This document shows positions 8,837 through 17,997 of a DNA stretch of 64,000 nucleotides, in pieces. Below the pieces are notes generated by a model. The model was not told the origin of the DNA. It ran no database searches and was given only the letters and a program-made list of their open reading frames with translations. Each line of letters begins with the position of its first letter. The first letter of the stretch is position 1. The stretch covers positions 62,001-126,000 of the forward strand of contig MGPQ01000001.1 in NCBI GenBank assembly GCA_001797465.1, read 5' to 3'. Source of the DNA: Deltaproteobacteria bacterium GWB2_55_19 (GTDB taxonomy: Bacteria; Desulfobacterota; GWC2-55-46). The position numbers and the translations under genes are program-made.

Positions 8837-10078
8837 ATGGCTTTAATCATACAGAAGTACGGTGGCACTTCAGTCGGAAATATTGAACGGATAAAGAACG
8901 TCGCCAAAAGGGTCGCGAGGTCCTTTGACGAAGGCAACTCGATAGTCGTAGTCCTCTCTGCGATGTCAGGGGAGACGAACAAGCTCGTCGCGCTTACGCA
9001 GGAGGCGAGCGAGTTCCCGATAGGCCGCGAGTACGACGTCATCATATCCACCGGCGAGCAGGTGACTGTCGGGCTCCTCGCGCTGATACTTAAAGAGATG
9101 GGGTATAAGGCAAAGAGCTTTCTCGGCTCGCAGGTGCCGATCGTGACGGATTCCCAGTTCGGCTCGGCCCGCATCGAGTCCATTGAGGACGAGAGGCTTT
9201 GCGCCGTATTGCAGGACGGCGTCATAGCGGTCGTGGCGGGTTTCCAGGGCGTGGACCCGGAGGGCAATATAACAACGCTCGGCAGGGGCGGCTCTGACAC
9301 GACGGCCGTCGCGCTCGCCGCGGCCCTGAAGGCCGACCTCTGCGAGATATATACGGACGTAGAGGGCGTCTACACGACCGACCCGAATTTTTGCCCTAAC
9401 GCGAGGAAGCTTGAGAAGGTCTCGTACGACGAGATGCTCGAGATGGCGAGCCTCGGCGCGAAGGTGCTCCAGACTCGGTCCGTCGAGTTCGCCAAGAAGT
9501 ACGAAATCCCGGTCATGGTGCGGTCTTCCTTCAATGACGCGCCTGGCACGCTGGTCTGCAAGGAGGACAAGGAAATGGAAAAGGTCGTGGTATCCGGGGT
9601 CACCTACAACAAGGGCGAGGCCAAGATTTCGGTCCTCCGTGTGCCGGACAGGCCGGGGATAGCGGCGAAGCTCTTCAGGCCCCTTACCGAAGAGGGCATA
9701 AACGTCGACATGATAGTCCAGAACATAAGCCACGACGCGCACACGGACCTTACTTTCACGGTCTCCAACGCGGACTACAAGCGCGCTTTGAAGCTCATAA
9801 AGGAGTCCACCGCCGCTGTCATCGGAGCCGAAGAGGTCGTAGGCGACCCTAACATCTCGAAGGTCTCGATAATAGGCGCGGGCATGAGGAGCCACGCAGG
9901 TGTGGCGTCGAAGATGTTCGAGGTGCTCGCGAACGAAGGCATCAACATCCAGATGATCTCTACCTCTGAGATAAAGGTCTCCTGCGTGATAGACGTAAAG
10001 TACACCGAGCTCGCCGTCCGCGTCCTCCACGACGCCTTCGGGCTCGGGACGAACGAGATAGTCGAGGAGAAGGGGTAG
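8837..10078 (+). CDS. lysC: Aspartokinase
   Basis: LysC phosphorylates aspartate at the head of the lysine, threonine and methionine pathway. The N-terminus has the kinase signature [10 protein letters not shown], with [13 protein letters not shown] near residue 150 and [12 protein letters not shown] near 175. Two ACT domains fill the last ~145 residues ([17 protein letters not shown] and [19 protein letters not shown]), so allosteric feedback by an end product is expected. 413 residues is the monofunctional class. GAGGAGG precedes the ATG. It is followed by a palindromic repeat and then cimA. Confidence 0.97.
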   Translation: MALIIQKYGGTSVGNIERIKNVAKRVARSFDEGNSIVVVLSAMSGETNKLVALTQEASEFPIGREYDVIISTGEQVTVGLLALILKEMGYKAKSFLGSQVPIVTDSQFGSARIESIEDERLCAVLQDGVIAVVAGFQGVDPEGNITTLGRGGSDTTAVALAAALKADLCEIYTDVEGVYTTDPNFCPNARKLEKVSYDEMLEMASLGAKVLQTRSVEFAKKYEIPVMVRSSFNDAPGTLVCKEDKEMEKVVVSGVTYNKGEAKISVLRVPDRPGIAAKLFRPLTEEGINVDMIVQNISHDAHTDLTFTVSNADYKRALKLIKESTAAVIGAEEVVGDPNISKVSIIGAGMRSHAGVASKMFEVLANEGINIQMISTSEIKVSCVIDVKYTELAVRVLHDAFGLGTNEIVEEKG

Positions 10079-10082
10079 ACCT

Positions 10083-10168
10083 TTCCCCCTCTTTTCTAAA
10101 GAGGGGTCAGGGGAGATTATCTGAAATTTTTATAATCCCCCTCAGTCCCCCTTTAGGAAAGGGGGAAG
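10083..10168. repeat. Nested imperfect palindrome between lysC and cimA
   Basis: The left arm (10083-10120) and right arm (10132-10168) are about 37 nt each and are near-complete reverse complements. Each arm also folds on itself, for example CCCCCTC...GAGGGG on the left and CCCCCTTT...AAAGGGGG on the right. A related half-element (TCTTTTCTAAAGAGGGGTTG) recurs at 54725-54744 between bioB and bioF. It is a REP/MITE-like intergenic element that could attenuate read-through from lysC to cimA. Confidence 0.7.
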
Positions 10169-10233
10169 TCACAGAGTACCCACTCCCACCTATTGAATAG
10201 GGCAGGGGAAGTTTAACGGATATAGGTCATAAC

Positions 10234-11811
10234 TTGAAGCTCTACGACACAACACTCAGGGACGGCACGCAGGCAGAGGACATCTCGTTCTCGGTCGAGG
10301 ACAAGGTCCGCATTGCGGAAAGGCTCGACGACCTCGGCGTCCATTACATCGAGGGCGGCTGGCCCGGCTCGAACCCGCGCGACATCGAGTTCTTCAAGGC
10401 CATGCGGGCCCAGAAACTCTCTTCCTCGACCCTCGTATCCTTCGGCTCTACAAGGAGGGCGGGGGTTAAGGCAAAGGACGACGCTAATCTTAAGGCCCTG
10501 TTGGATTCGCGCACCCCGGCGATAACCGTATTCGGAAAGTCCTGGAGGCTCCACGTCGTTAAGGCGCTCCGGGTCTCGATGAACGAGAACCTCGAGATGA
10601 TATTCGATTCGGTCTCGTATCTTAAAAAAAGGACCGGCGAGGTCTTCTACGACGCCGAGCACTTCTTCGACGGCTACAAGGACGACCCGGAGTACGCGCT
10701 CAAAACATTAAAGGCCGCCTTCGATGCCGGGGCCGACTATATAGTACTCTGCGACACTAACGGCGGGACTCTCCCCTTCGAGGTCGCCGGTATCATGGAG
10801 GCCGTAAAGAATAGCGTCTCCACACCGCTCGGCATACACGCGCATAACGATTCGGAGACCGCAGTCGCCAACTCGCTTACGGCGGTGAAGGCCGGGGCGA
10901 TGATGGTACAGGGCACGCTTAACGGCTTCGGCGAGAGGTGCGGGAACGCCAACCTCTGCTCGATCATCCCTGCGCTCAAACTCAAGATGGCGATAGACTG
11001 CATAAGCTCCGAGCGTTTAAAGAAGCTCCGGGACACCGCGCGCCTCATATACGAGCTCGCGAACCTCCCGCACTTAAAGCACCAGCCATACGTCGGCGAC
11101 TCCGCCTTCGCGCACAAGGGCGGGGTGCACGTGAGCGCGGTCGTAAAGTCCCCACTTACCTACGAACACATAAGACCGGAGCTTGTCGGCAACCACCAGC
11201 GGGTGCTCGTATCCGACCTCTCCGGCAGGTCGAACATCGTATACAAGGCCCGGGAATACGGGGTCGATATCGAGAGCTCCTCGGACGTCGTTAGGGACGT
11301 CCTCGCGGAATTGAAGGTCCTCGAGCACCAGGGCTTCCAGTACGAAGGGGCAGAGGCCTCCTTCGAGCTCCTCATGCAGAAGGCCTTGAAGAAAAAGGAG
11401 CGGTACTTCAGGCTCCTCGGCTTCCGGGTGATAGACGAGAAGAAAAAGGAAGACGAGCCGCCCTTTGCCGAGGCTACGATAAAGCTCGAGGTCGACGGGG
11501 AGGTCGAACACACCGCCGCCGAGGGGAGCGGCCCGGTAAACGCGCTCGACGCGGCCTTAAGAAAGGCGCTTGAGAGGTTCTACCCGAATTTGAAGGAAGT
11601 AAAGCTCCTCGACTTCAAGGTAAGGGTGCTCGCGGGCGTGCAGGGGACGGCCGCAAGGGTCAGGGTCCTGGTGGAGTCCGGCGACGGGACGGACAAGTGG
11701 GGGACGGTGGGTGTCTCAGACAACGTGATCGAGGCGAGCTGGCAGGCGCTCGTCGATTCGCTCGAATACAAGATATTCAAGGACAGGAAGCACAGGAAAA
11801 GCAGGAAATAA
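10234..11811 (+). CDS. cimA: (R)-citramalate synthase
   Basis: CimA condenses pyruvate and acetyl-CoA to citramalate, giving the threonine-independent route to 2-oxobutyrate and isoleucine. The N-terminal HMGL/isopropylmalate-synthase-like TIM barrel opens with [11 protein letters not shown] and includes [22 protein letters not shown] and NGFGERCGN. The C-terminal ~130 residues form the LeuA-type regulatory dimer domain, so isoleucine feedback is likely. 525 residues fits the long CimA class (520-540). The start is TTG at 10234. lysC-cimA adjacency is a common deltaproteobacterial arrangement. Confidence 0.94.
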   Translation: MKLYDTTLRDGTQAEDISFSVEDKVRIAERLDDLGVHYIEGGWPGSNPRDIEFFKAMRAQKLSSSTLVSFGSTRRAGVKAKDDANLKALLDSRTPAITVFGKSWRLHVVKALRVSMNENLEMIFDSVSYLKKRTGEVFYDAEHFFDGYKDDPEYALKTLKAAFDAGADYIVLCDTNGGTLPFEVAGIMEAVKNSVSTPLGIHAHNDSETAVANSLTAVKAGAMMVQGTLNGFGERCGNANLCSIIPALKLKMAIDCISSERLKKLRDTARLIYELANLPHLKHQPYVGDSAFAHKGGVHVSAVVKSPLTYEHIRPELVGNHQRVLVSDLSGRSNIVYKAREYGVDIESSSDVVRDVLAELKVLEHQGFQYEGAEASFELLMQKALKKKERYFRLLGFRVIDEKKKEDEPPFAEATIKLEVDGEVEHTAAEGSGPVNALDAALRKALERFYPNLKEVKLLDFKVRVLAGVQGTAARVRVLVESGDGTDKWGTVGVSDNVIEASWQALVDSLEYKIFKDRKHRKSRK

Positions 11812-11887
11812 TGCGGGTCGGGTCAGCGAAGCGTGGACCGATTTCAAAAAATGCCCTGAACATCAAGCCTACCACGGGCCAGCGAGC

Positions 11888-12292
11888 ATGGACAGAGCCA
11901 GATACGGAGCGTTCATAGCCCTCTCAATTGTCTTCCTCGCCATAACCTTTCTGCATACATCTGTTTTTAGAGGCAAGCCCCCTGGACACGCGATAAATAA
12001 CGGTAATATTCATCTGAATACGGTTCTTCCGGTTCCACATCCATCAATACAGACGCCCCCTTTTGCCCTCCCCGGTTTTCCGATAGACCTGAACAAGGCA
12101 TCAAAAGAGGAGCTTATGCTCCTTCCGGGTGTCGGCCCCAGGACCGCGGAGCGGATTATGGAAAAAAGGCTTGAATTGGGCGGCTTCCGCTCAATCGACG
12201 AATTGACATCCGTCAGATCGATTGGTAAAGTCAGATTGGAGAAGGTCCGTAAATACGCGGTAGTCTCTCCACCCAAAGGGACCGAGAGGTAG
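11888..12292 (+). CDS. ComEA-like helix-hairpin-helix protein, membrane anchored
   Basis: An N-terminal helix (FIALSIVFLAITFL, residues ~8-22) is followed by a ~40-residue linker. A tandem helix-hairpin-helix domain then begins IDLNKASKEELMLLPGVGP and ends near FRSIDELTSVRSIG. This is the ComEA-type double-stranded-DNA-binding module that receives DNA in the periplasm during natural transformation. Many Gram-negatives carry such short proteins without a complete known uptake system, and no comEC or pilus gene is in the window, so a role in competence is inferred. It lies 76 nt after cimA. Confidence 0.85.
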   Translation: MDRARYGAFIALSIVFLAITFLHTSVFRGKPPGHAINNGNIHLNTVLPVPHPSIQTPPFALPGFPIDLNKASKEELMLLPGVGPRTAERIMEKRLELGGFRSIDELTSVRSIGKVRLEKVRKYAVVSPPKGTER

Positions 12293-12382
12293 GCGTACCT
12301 GATGTCAAATGTCCGTTGGCGTATAGACGGATGGACGCCCGCCCATATCCATTTTTGAGATTGAATCCCCCAAACATCCCTC

Positions 12383-12412
12383 TTGTATTGGCACTCCCCC
12401 TTCTGGTATATT
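12383..12412 (+). promoter_or_regulatory. Candidate sigma-70 promoter for purB
   Basis: TTGTAT (12383-12388), an 18-nt spacer and TATATT (12407-12412) lie about 80 nt upstream of the purB GTG. The elements are only moderate matches; the 200-nt gap before purB and the start of a purine operon make a promoter likely here. Confidence 0.4.
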
Positions 12413-12493
12413 TTTAGTTTCGGGTTTCTGCGGGGGTTCTTTTATAAGAAGTTCTCCCCAGAGGTCCGAGAGTAAAACTCCAGGGGTGTACGT

Positions 12494-13795
12494 GTGATAG
12501 AGCGGTATTCGAGAAAAGAGATGGCGTCCATCTGGGAACCTGGGAACAGGTTCCAGAAGTGGCTCGACGTGGAGATAGCCGCGTGCGAGGCGTGGGCGAA
12601 GCTCGGCAAAATCCCGGCCTCGGCATTAAAGACCATAAAGTCCAGGGCTTCATTCAATATCGAGCGGATCGACGAGATAGAGAGGACCGTAAAGCACGAT
12701 GTGATAGCGTTCCTGACTTCCGTCGCCGAGTTCGTGGGGCCGGATTCGCGCTACATACACATGGGGCTCACTTCCTCCGACATACTCGACACCTCGCTCG
12801 CTCTGCTTCTCAGGGAAGCGTCGGACTTGATTATCGAAGACATCAAGGCCATGCTCGTTGTGCTGAGGAAAAAGGCTCATGAGCACAAGGATACCGTGAT
12901 GATGGGCCGCTCCCACGGGATACACGCCGAGCCCGTGACCTTCGGCCTCAAGATGGCGCTCTGGTACGACGAGATGCGCCGTAACCTCGAGCGCATGGAG
13001 AGGGCGCGTGACGTTATCTCCTGCGGCAAGCTCTCCGGCGCGGTAGGGACGTTTTCGTCCATCGACCCTGCTGTCGAGAGACATGTATTGAAAAAGCTCG
13101 GCTTAAAACCCGAGCTTGTGGCGACCCAGATAGTGCACAGGGACAGGCACGCCGAGTTCTTCTCAACGCTTGCGGTCATAGCGTCCTCCATTGAAAAATT
13201 CGCGGTGGAAATTCGCCACCTCCAGAGGACGGAGGTTTTGGAGGCCGAGGAGCCGTTCACAAAGGGGCAGAAGGGCTCTTCAGCCATGCCGCACAAGAGG
13301 AACCCGATATTGTCCGAGAATCTGACGGGCCTTTCCCGCCTCATGCGCGGGTACGCGATGAGCGCCCTGGAGAACGTCGCGCTCTGGCACGAGCGCGACA
13401 TATCGCATTCGTCGGTCGAAAGGGTCATCGCTCCGGACGCGACGGTCCTTATGGATTTCATGCTTGTCCGCGCCACAAACCTCATACGCGACCTCGTAGT
13501 GTACCCGGAGAACATGAAGGAGAACATGGATAGGCTTAAGGGTGTGGTCTTCTCCCAGAAGGTGCTCCTGAAGCTCGTTGAGAAGGGCACGACCCGCGAG
13601 GAGGCGTACGCGGTTGTACAGAGGAGCGCGATGAAGGTATGGGAGGGGCTTGGGGATTTCAAATCGCTCCTCCTTGAGGACACGGAGGTCATGACCTACC
13701 TCACGGAGAAGGAGCTTTGCGCCTGTTTCGACGTGAAACCCTACATAAAGAACGTCGATTATATCTTCAGAAGGACATTCGGAGCAAAAAAGTAA
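12494..13795 (+). CDS. purB: Adenylosuccinate lyase
   Basis: PurB cleaves SAICAR and adenylosuccinate, releasing fumarate, in purine synthesis. Markers are LTSSDILDTS near residue 91, GRSHGIHAEPVTFG near 135, and the superfamily signature GSSAMPHKRNP near 260. 433 residues is typical. The start is GTG at 12494. It is the first of five genes (purB-purC-purS-purQ-metF) sharing a strand and ending at the terminator near 16431. Confidence 0.96.
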   Translation: MIERYSRKEMASIWEPGNRFQKWLDVEIAACEAWAKLGKIPASALKTIKSRASFNIERIDEIERTVKHDVIAFLTSVAEFVGPDSRYIHMGLTSSDILDTSLALLLREASDLIIEDIKAMLVVLRKKAHEHKDTVMMGRSHGIHAEPVTFGLKMALWYDEMRRNLERMERARDVISCGKLSGAVGTFSSIDPAVERHVLKKLGLKPELVATQIVHRDRHAEFFSTLAVIASSIEKFAVEIRHLQRTEVLEAEEPFTKGQKGSSAMPHKRNPILSENLTGLSRLMRGYAMSALENVALWHERDISHSSVERVIAPDATVLMDFMLVRATNLIRDLVVYPENMKENMDRLKGVVFSQKVLLKLVEKGTTREEAYAVVQRSAMKVWEGLGDFKSLLLEDTEVMTYLTEKELCACFDVKPYIKNVDYIFRRTFGAKK

Positions 13796-13814
13796 AGACC
13801 GGAGGGTTTTAAAG

Positions 13815-14519
13815 ATGCAGAGGCTTGAGAAGTTTTATGAAGGCAAGGCAAAGGTCCTTTATTCGACCGATAACCCGGACCTCGTCATACAGTACTTCAA
13901 GGACGAGGCGACCGCATTTGACGGCAAGAAGAAGGGGATAATAGAGTCGAAGGGGATACTGAACAACAAGATATCCTCGCGGATATTCAAGTACCTTGAG
14001 TCCAAGGGCGTGAAGACGCATTTCGTGGATATGCCATCGGAGCGGGAGATGGTCGTAAAAAGGCTCCAGATAGTCCCCATCGAGGTCGTGGTAAGGAACA
14101 TCGCGGCGGGCTCCCTTTCCAAGAGGATGGGTGTCGAGGAAGGCACGCCCCTAAAGGAGACGATACTCGAGCTCTATTACAAGAGCGATGCGCTCGGCGA
14201 CCCGATGATAAACGAGTACCATGTGAAGGCATTCGGGCTCGCGGAGGCCGACGAGCTCCGGCGGATCGAGGCCGAGGCGTTGAAGGTAAACAAATTACTT
14301 TCGGAATTTTTCGACGAGAGGGGTATAATACTCGTGGACTTCAAGCTCGAATTCGGAGTCCACAAGGGCGAGATACTCCTCGGCGACGAGGTCACCCCGG
14401 ACGGGTGCAGGCTCTGGGACAAGACGACGCGCGAGAAGATGGACAAGGACAGGTTCAGGCGCGACCTCGGAAAAGTCGAGGAGGCGTACCAGGAAGTCCT
14501 CAGAAAGGTGATGGAGTGA
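13815..14519 (+). CDS. purC: SAICAR synthetase
   Basis: PurC joins aspartate to CAIR using ATP. The sequence starts with the typical YEGKAKVLY and has FKDEATAFDGKKK, PIEVVVRNIAAGS near residue 95 and LVDFKLEFG near 175. It is complete at 234 residues. GGAGG lies upstream of the ATG, and its stop shares one base with the purS start (TGATG). Confidence 0.97.
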   Translation: MQRLEKFYEGKAKVLYSTDNPDLVIQYFKDEATAFDGKKKGIIESKGILNNKISSRIFKYLESKGVKTHFVDMPSEREMVVKRLQIVPIEVVVRNIAAGSLSKRMGVEEGTPLKETILELYYKSDALGDPMINEYHVKAFGLAEADELRRIEAEALKVNKLLSEFFDERGIILVDFKLEFGVHKGEILLGDEVTPDGCRLWDKTTREKMDKDRFRRDLGKVEEAYQEVLRKVME

Positions 14520-14758
14520 TGAAGGCAAAAGTCTATGTAACGCTTAAAAAGGGCGTCCTCGACCCGCAGGGCAAGGCCGTGATGGGCGCGTTAAAGACCA
14601 TGTCCTTCGACGAGGTCAGGGACGTGCGCATAGGAAAGTTCATGGAGATAGAGATAGACGGCGCCTCGATTGAGAAGGAAGAGGCGCGCTTGAGGGAGAT
14701 GTGTGAGCGGTTACTGGCGAACACGGTTATTGAGAATTACAGGATTGAGATAGAATAA
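14519..14758 (+). CDS. purS: Phosphoribosylformylglycinamidine synthase subunit PurS
   Basis: PurS is the ~80-residue bridging subunit that holds PurQ to small-type PurL. The protein (79 residues) begins [20 protein letters not shown] and ends [12 protein letters not shown], both diagnostic. The ATG overlaps the purC stop in TGATG. A longer reading frame runs 5' into purC but has no supporting start. A purL partner is not in the window and must lie elsewhere. Confidence 0.95.
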   Translation: MKAKVYVTLKKGVLDPQGKAVMGALKTMSFDEVRDVRIGKFMEIEIDGASIEKEEARLREMCERLLANTVIENYRIEIE

Positions 14759-14769
14759 GGAGATTTTCC

Positions 14770-15459
14770 GTGAAGTTCGGCATTGTTGTTTTTCCTGGTT
14801 CCAACTGCGACCACGACTGCTACCACGCAATCAAGCACGTCTTCAAAAAAGACGCGGGGTACATCTGGCACAAGGATACGTCTTTAAAAGGCTACGACTG
14901 CGTGATACTCCCCGGCGGGTTCTCCTACGGGGATTATCTCCGGACCGGGGCGATAGCGAGCTCCTCGCCTGTCATGAACGAGGTCGTAGGTTTCGCCAAA
15001 AAGGGCGGGCTCGTCCTCGGCATCTGCAACGGCTTCCAGATATTGACGGAAGCGGGGTTACTGCCCGGCGCGCTCATGAGGAACAGGGGGCTTAAATTCA
15101 TATGCAAACATGTGCCGGTTCGCGTGGACAACAACTCGACGCCTTTTACCGCGAAGTACGGGAAGAATGAAGTCGTCGATATCCCGATCGCTCACGCGGA
15201 CGGCAACTACTTCGCCGACGCGGAGACGACAAAACGGCTCGAAGGCTCGGGGAGGATCGCCTTCAGGTATTCTACCGCCGCAGGGGCGGTTACAGACGAG
15301 GCCAACCCGAACGGCGCGCTCCTTAACATCGCAGGTATCGTGAGCGAGGGCGGCAACGTGCTCGGCATGATGCCGCACCCGGAGAGGGCGAGCGAACCTG
15401 AGCTCGGCTCAGTCGGCGGCAGGGGCGTTTTTGAGTCCATAATAAGCGCGTTGTCATAA
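14770..15459 (+). CDS. purQ: Phosphoribosylformylglycinamidine synthase subunit PurQ
   Basis: PurQ is the glutaminase subunit that supplies ammonia to PurL. Class I amidotransferase features are the oxyanion region [15 protein letters not shown], the nucleophile Cys in GICNGFQIL near residue 86, and the His/Glu pair in [10 protein letters not shown] near 205. 229 residues is the normal small-subunit size. The start is GTG at 14770, with AAGGAG upstream. Confidence 0.96.
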   Translation: MKFGIVVFPGSNCDHDCYHAIKHVFKKDAGYIWHKDTSLKGYDCVILPGGFSYGDYLRTGAIASSSPVMNEVVGFAKKGGLVLGICNGFQILTEAGLLPGALMRNRGLKFICKHVPVRVDNNSTPFTAKYGKNEVVDIPIAHADGNYFADAETTKRLEGSGRIAFRYSTAAGAVTDEANPNGALLNIAGIVSEGGNVLGMMPHPERASEPELGSVGGRGVFESIISALS

Positions 15460-15471
15460 GGGAAAGGGCAA

Positions 15472-16332
15472 ATGGGGTTCAAGGAAGATCTCAGATCAGG
15501 AAAGTTCGTCATAACCGCCGAGATATGCCCGCCGAGGGGGACCGAGGCGGCCCCGTTCATTGAAAAGGCGCGGCTCCTTAAAGGCAGGATATCGGCCGCT
15601 AACGTCACCGACAACCAGCGGGCGGTCATGCGCCTCTCGTCGCTCGCCTGCTCGATATTGCTGATGAAGGAAGGGCTTGAGCCTGTCTTTCAGATGACGT
15701 GCAGGGACCGGAACAGGCTCGCCATGCAATCCGACCTCCTCGGCGCGTGGGTCCTTGGCGTAAGGAACGTCCTTGCGCTGACAGGCGACCACGTATCTGC
15801 CGGAGACCACAGGGAGGCGAAGGCGGTATTCGACCTGGATTCCGTCCAGCTCGTATCCATGATAACGACGCTCAACTCCGGCAAGAACATGAACGGGGTG
15901 GAGCTCCGGGGCGGGACCGATTTTTTCATCGGCGCGGTCGTAGCGCCTGAGGCGAGCCCCTGGGAGCCCGAGGAGATAAAGTTCGAGAAGAAGGTTGAGG
16001 CAGGGGCGAGGTTCTTCCAGACCCAGGCGATATTCGATATGGACAAGTTCAAGAGGTTCTTCGACGGGGCGGCAAAAACAGAGGCGTCCATACTTGGCGG
16101 GATACTCCTTCTTAAATCCGCGAAGATGGCTAACTACCTTAACGCGAACGTCCCCGGCGTCCATGTGCCGCAGGGTTTGATAGATGAGCTTGAAGGGGCG
16201 CCCGACCAGCTTGAGAAGGGCATAGAGATAGCTTCAAGGCAGGTTAGGGAGTTAAAGAAGTTCTGCCACGGCGCGCACATTATGGCCATAGGCCAGGAAG
16301 AGAGTGTAGTAAGGATCATCGAGGAGGCGTAA
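15472..16332 (+). CDS. metF: Methylenetetrahydrofolate reductase
   Basis: MetF reduces 5,10-methylene-THF to 5-methyl-THF using an FAD TIM barrel. It shows ITAEICPPRGTE at the N-terminus, FQMTCRDRNR near residue 75, LALTGDHVSAGDH near 100, a central AGARFFQTQAIFD near 180 and a C-terminal helix bundle. 286 residues matches the short bacterial type without a regulatory domain. It closes the purine cluster 12 nt after purQ, linking one-carbon supply to purine synthesis. The methyl group could serve methionine synthesis or a Wood-Ljungdahl branch; the window does not say which. Confidence 0.92.
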   Translation: MGFKEDLRSGKFVITAEICPPRGTEAAPFIEKARLLKGRISAANVTDNQRAVMRLSSLACSILLMKEGLEPVFQMTCRDRNRLAMQSDLLGAWVLGVRNVLALTGDHVSAGDHREAKAVFDLDSVQLVSMITTLNSGKNMNGVELRGGTDFFIGAVVAPEASPWEPEEIKFEKKVEAGARFFQTQAIFDMDKFKRFFDGAAKTEASILGGILLLKSAKMANYLNANVPGVHVPQGLIDELEGAPDQLEKGIEIASRQVRELKKFCHGAHIMAIGQEESVVRIIEEA

Positions 16333-16428
16333 TAGCCGCCTTTTGCCTTGCGGGCGTAGGGGAGGGCAGGCCACGGGTGTGAAGGTTCAGAGTATCAGGC
16401 TTGAACCGTTAACAGGATTCGAAATGTC

Positions 16429-16463
16429 AAACGCCGGACGCGAAAGCGTCCGGCGTTTTTTTA
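16429..16463 (+). terminator. Intrinsic terminator of the pur-metF operon
   Basis: An 11-bp perfect stem, ACGCCGGACGC (16431-16441) with GCGTCCGGCGT (16446-16456), is closed by a GAAA tetraloop and followed by TTTTTT. It lies between the + strand metF end and the - strand cupin gene end and probably serves mainly the + strand. Confidence 0.95.
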
Positions 16464-16485
16464 TGTCACAGGACCATTTCAGTAC

Positions 16486-16944
16486 TCAGCCCGCCTTTTC
16501 CTCTTCGTCTCCTGGTCCGTCGTCCATCGATATCTCGTACTCTTCGACATCAAGCGCTCCGGCAACCGTTTCGGCCTCTTCGGTCCTGCTTTCGGGTTTT
16601 ACCGCGTCAGCCTGAGAGGCCGGAGGAGAGACGGCCCCTGTCGCTATGTAGACCGCCTCATCGTCGCCGACGTTGTCGAGGAGGAAGACTTGCGCCTCTT
16701 TCGAGTGAAAGGCCTCGCCTGCGCCGATCGTGAAAGACGTCTTGCCGCTGTTTACCCGGATAGAGCCCTTGAGGACGCATATGATCTCCTCCCTGCCCGC
16801 GCCTGGAGAGAGGCTCTTCGAGGTCTCCTTCGGGCGGAGCCTGCCGTAGGTGAGGTAGACGGTCCCGCCGATTTCGTCGGGGCCGAGCGAGTATTCGTTA
16901 TTGGGGTTGAGTTCGGCGAGAAGAGGGAGCCTGTATATCTTCAT
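16486..16944 (-). CDS. Cupin-domain protein with acidic C-terminal tail
   Basis: Residues ~1-100 form a single-domain cupin: GREEIICVLKGSIRVNSG, then FTIGAGEAFHSKEAQVFLLDN. The usual metal-binding His set is not obvious, so catalytic function is doubtful and a binding or sensor role is possible. The last ~50 residues are rich in Glu, Asp and Pro. Its start overlaps the stop of the upstream AbrB-like gene (ATGA), so the two form one unit. The exact role is unknown. Confidence 0.7.
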   Translation of the reverse strand: MKIYRLPLLAELNPNNEYSLGPDEIGGTVYLTYGRLRPKETSKSLSPGAGREEIICVLKGSIRVNSGKTSFTIGAGEAFHSKEAQVFLLDNVGDDEAVYIATGAVSPPASQADAVKPESRTEEAETVAGALDVEEYEISMDDGPGDEEEKAG

Positions 16945-17141
16945 GCCATCGATTCCATGGTGTCCCTGAAGTGCTCAATGAAGTCCTCGCCGTGCATGGG
17001 CCGCAGTATTATCCACTTCCTCTTTTTGTCGAGCTTCACCTCGACCTCGGCCCCTGGGATGAGCTCGAGGAAACGGAGGTAGTCCTCGGGGAGGGCCACG
17101 CCCTCGCGCCCCTTTTCTATCCTGACTATCTTCTCTTTCAT
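16941..17141 (-). CDS. AbrB/MazE-like small DNA-binding protein
   Basis: At 66 residues it shows the swapped-hairpin AbrB fold pattern: VRIEKGREGVALPEDYLRFL, then PGAEVEVKLDKKRKWIILRP. The ATG at 17141 is chosen because GGGGGAG lies just upstream; an open frame extends 25 codons further without a better site. Such proteins act as transcription regulators or antitoxins. No toxin partner is adjacent; the downstream partner is a cupin, so autoregulation of this pair is the simplest guess. Confidence 0.75.
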   Translation of the reverse strand: MKEKIVRIEKGREGVALPEDYLRFLELIPGAEVEVKLDKKRKWIILRPMHGEDFIEHFRDTMESMA

Positions 17142-17435
17142 CGTCTCCCCCTTTGCGTCTTTTCCCGCCCTTTTTACGCCGATTGAGATAAAAGCCCGCG
17201 TCTGTTCAGCCGGCATTTATTATATTAAGTTCACGGGGGCGAGTAGTCAAGGTAATTCATTGTTTTTTTCAGTGCTGGAACGGTTTAAGAGAGATGCCTG
17301 TATTTCAACCCCTGAGCCTCCTTCGATAAAACAAAAAATGAATGTAAGATAGGACTTTGGCGCTCGCCGAACCTTGACAATTATGCCGCAGGGTGTATTA
17401 TATCCTGAGGCGTAAGCACCTTTTTTCAAGGCCCA
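17142..17435. other. Divergent intergenic region
   Basis: The region of 294 nt separates the - strand AbrB/cupin pair from the + strand HAMP-protein gene. It holds the strong promoter at 17374-17401. Nothing else gene-like was found; the AbrB promoter should lie near 17160-17260, but I could not fix its elements. Confidence 0.5.
17374..17401 (+). promoter_or_regulatory. Sigma-70 promoter for the HAMP-protein gene
   Basis: A perfect TTGACA (17374-17379), a 16-nt spacer and TATTAT (17396-17401) lie 35 nt upstream of the ATG at 17436. Confidence 0.75.
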
Positions 17436-17987
17436 ATGATGCAGAAGGAAGACTCCCTAAAACCCGGGCATGTCAGACAACGGCACTTCTGCGCGAGGGA
17501 ACTGCAGTTTTCCGTCGCGCTCCTGATAGTCCTCGCCTTACTCGGGGGGATGTCGCTGCAGGCCCTATCATCCCTTTTAAGCCAGCACTACGGCCTCGAT
17601 ACGCCGGTACTCGGCATACTGCTCGTAATAGGATATGTCGCCATAGTCATCCTCCTCGCGGTCTTTTACACACACAGGCTCATAGGACCGTTCGTCCGGC
17701 TCGAGTACGAGATGAAGCTCATATCCGCGGGAAACCTCTCAAGGCGCCTCTCAATGAGGACCAAGGACGACCTCCACATCAGGAACTTCGCGAAGCACGT
17801 GAACGGCTGCATCGACAGGCTCGAGGAGATGAGCAGGGAATACAACCTCCTGAACTCGGCCTTGTCAAAGAGGCTCGACTACGTCACGACGGAGATATCG
17901 AAGGGCTCGGAGGCCGACTGCGCCATGATACAGCAGGAGATAAAGGCCTTACAGGCGGAGATGAGGAAGTTAAGGGAAAAATGGTAG
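17436..17987 (+). CDS. Two-helix membrane protein with HAMP domain and coiled coil
   Basis: Two transmembrane helices (LQFSVALLIVLALLGGMSL and ILLVIGYVAIVILLAVFY) are joined by a very short periplasmic loop of about 20 residues. A HAMP-like segment (IGPFVRLEYEMKLISAGNLS to NGCIDRLEEM) follows, then a C-terminal coiled coil. There is no kinase, cyclase or chemoreceptor output, so it is not a complete sensor. Similar short HAMP proteins could be partners for another signalling protein. Function is unknown. The downstream nuclease gene begins 10 nt after its stop. Confidence 0.7.
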   Translation: MMQKEDSLKPGHVRQRHFCARELQFSVALLIVLALLGGMSLQALSSLLSQHYGLDTPVLGILLVIGYVAIVILLAVFYTHRLIGPFVRLEYEMKLISAGNLSRRLSMRTKDDLHIRNFAKHVNGCIDRLEEMSREYNLLNSALSKRLDYVTTEISKGSEADCAMIQQEIKALQAEMRKLREKW

Positions 17988-17997
17988 CATTAAGTCA

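Noticed and set aside
8966-10030. 354-codon minus-strand frame over lysC
   Set aside because: Overlaps a complete, motif-rich aspartokinase; no start signal.
12389-12406. Sigma-54 promoter before purB (TGGCAC...)
   Set aside because: No GC at the required -12 position with correct spacing.
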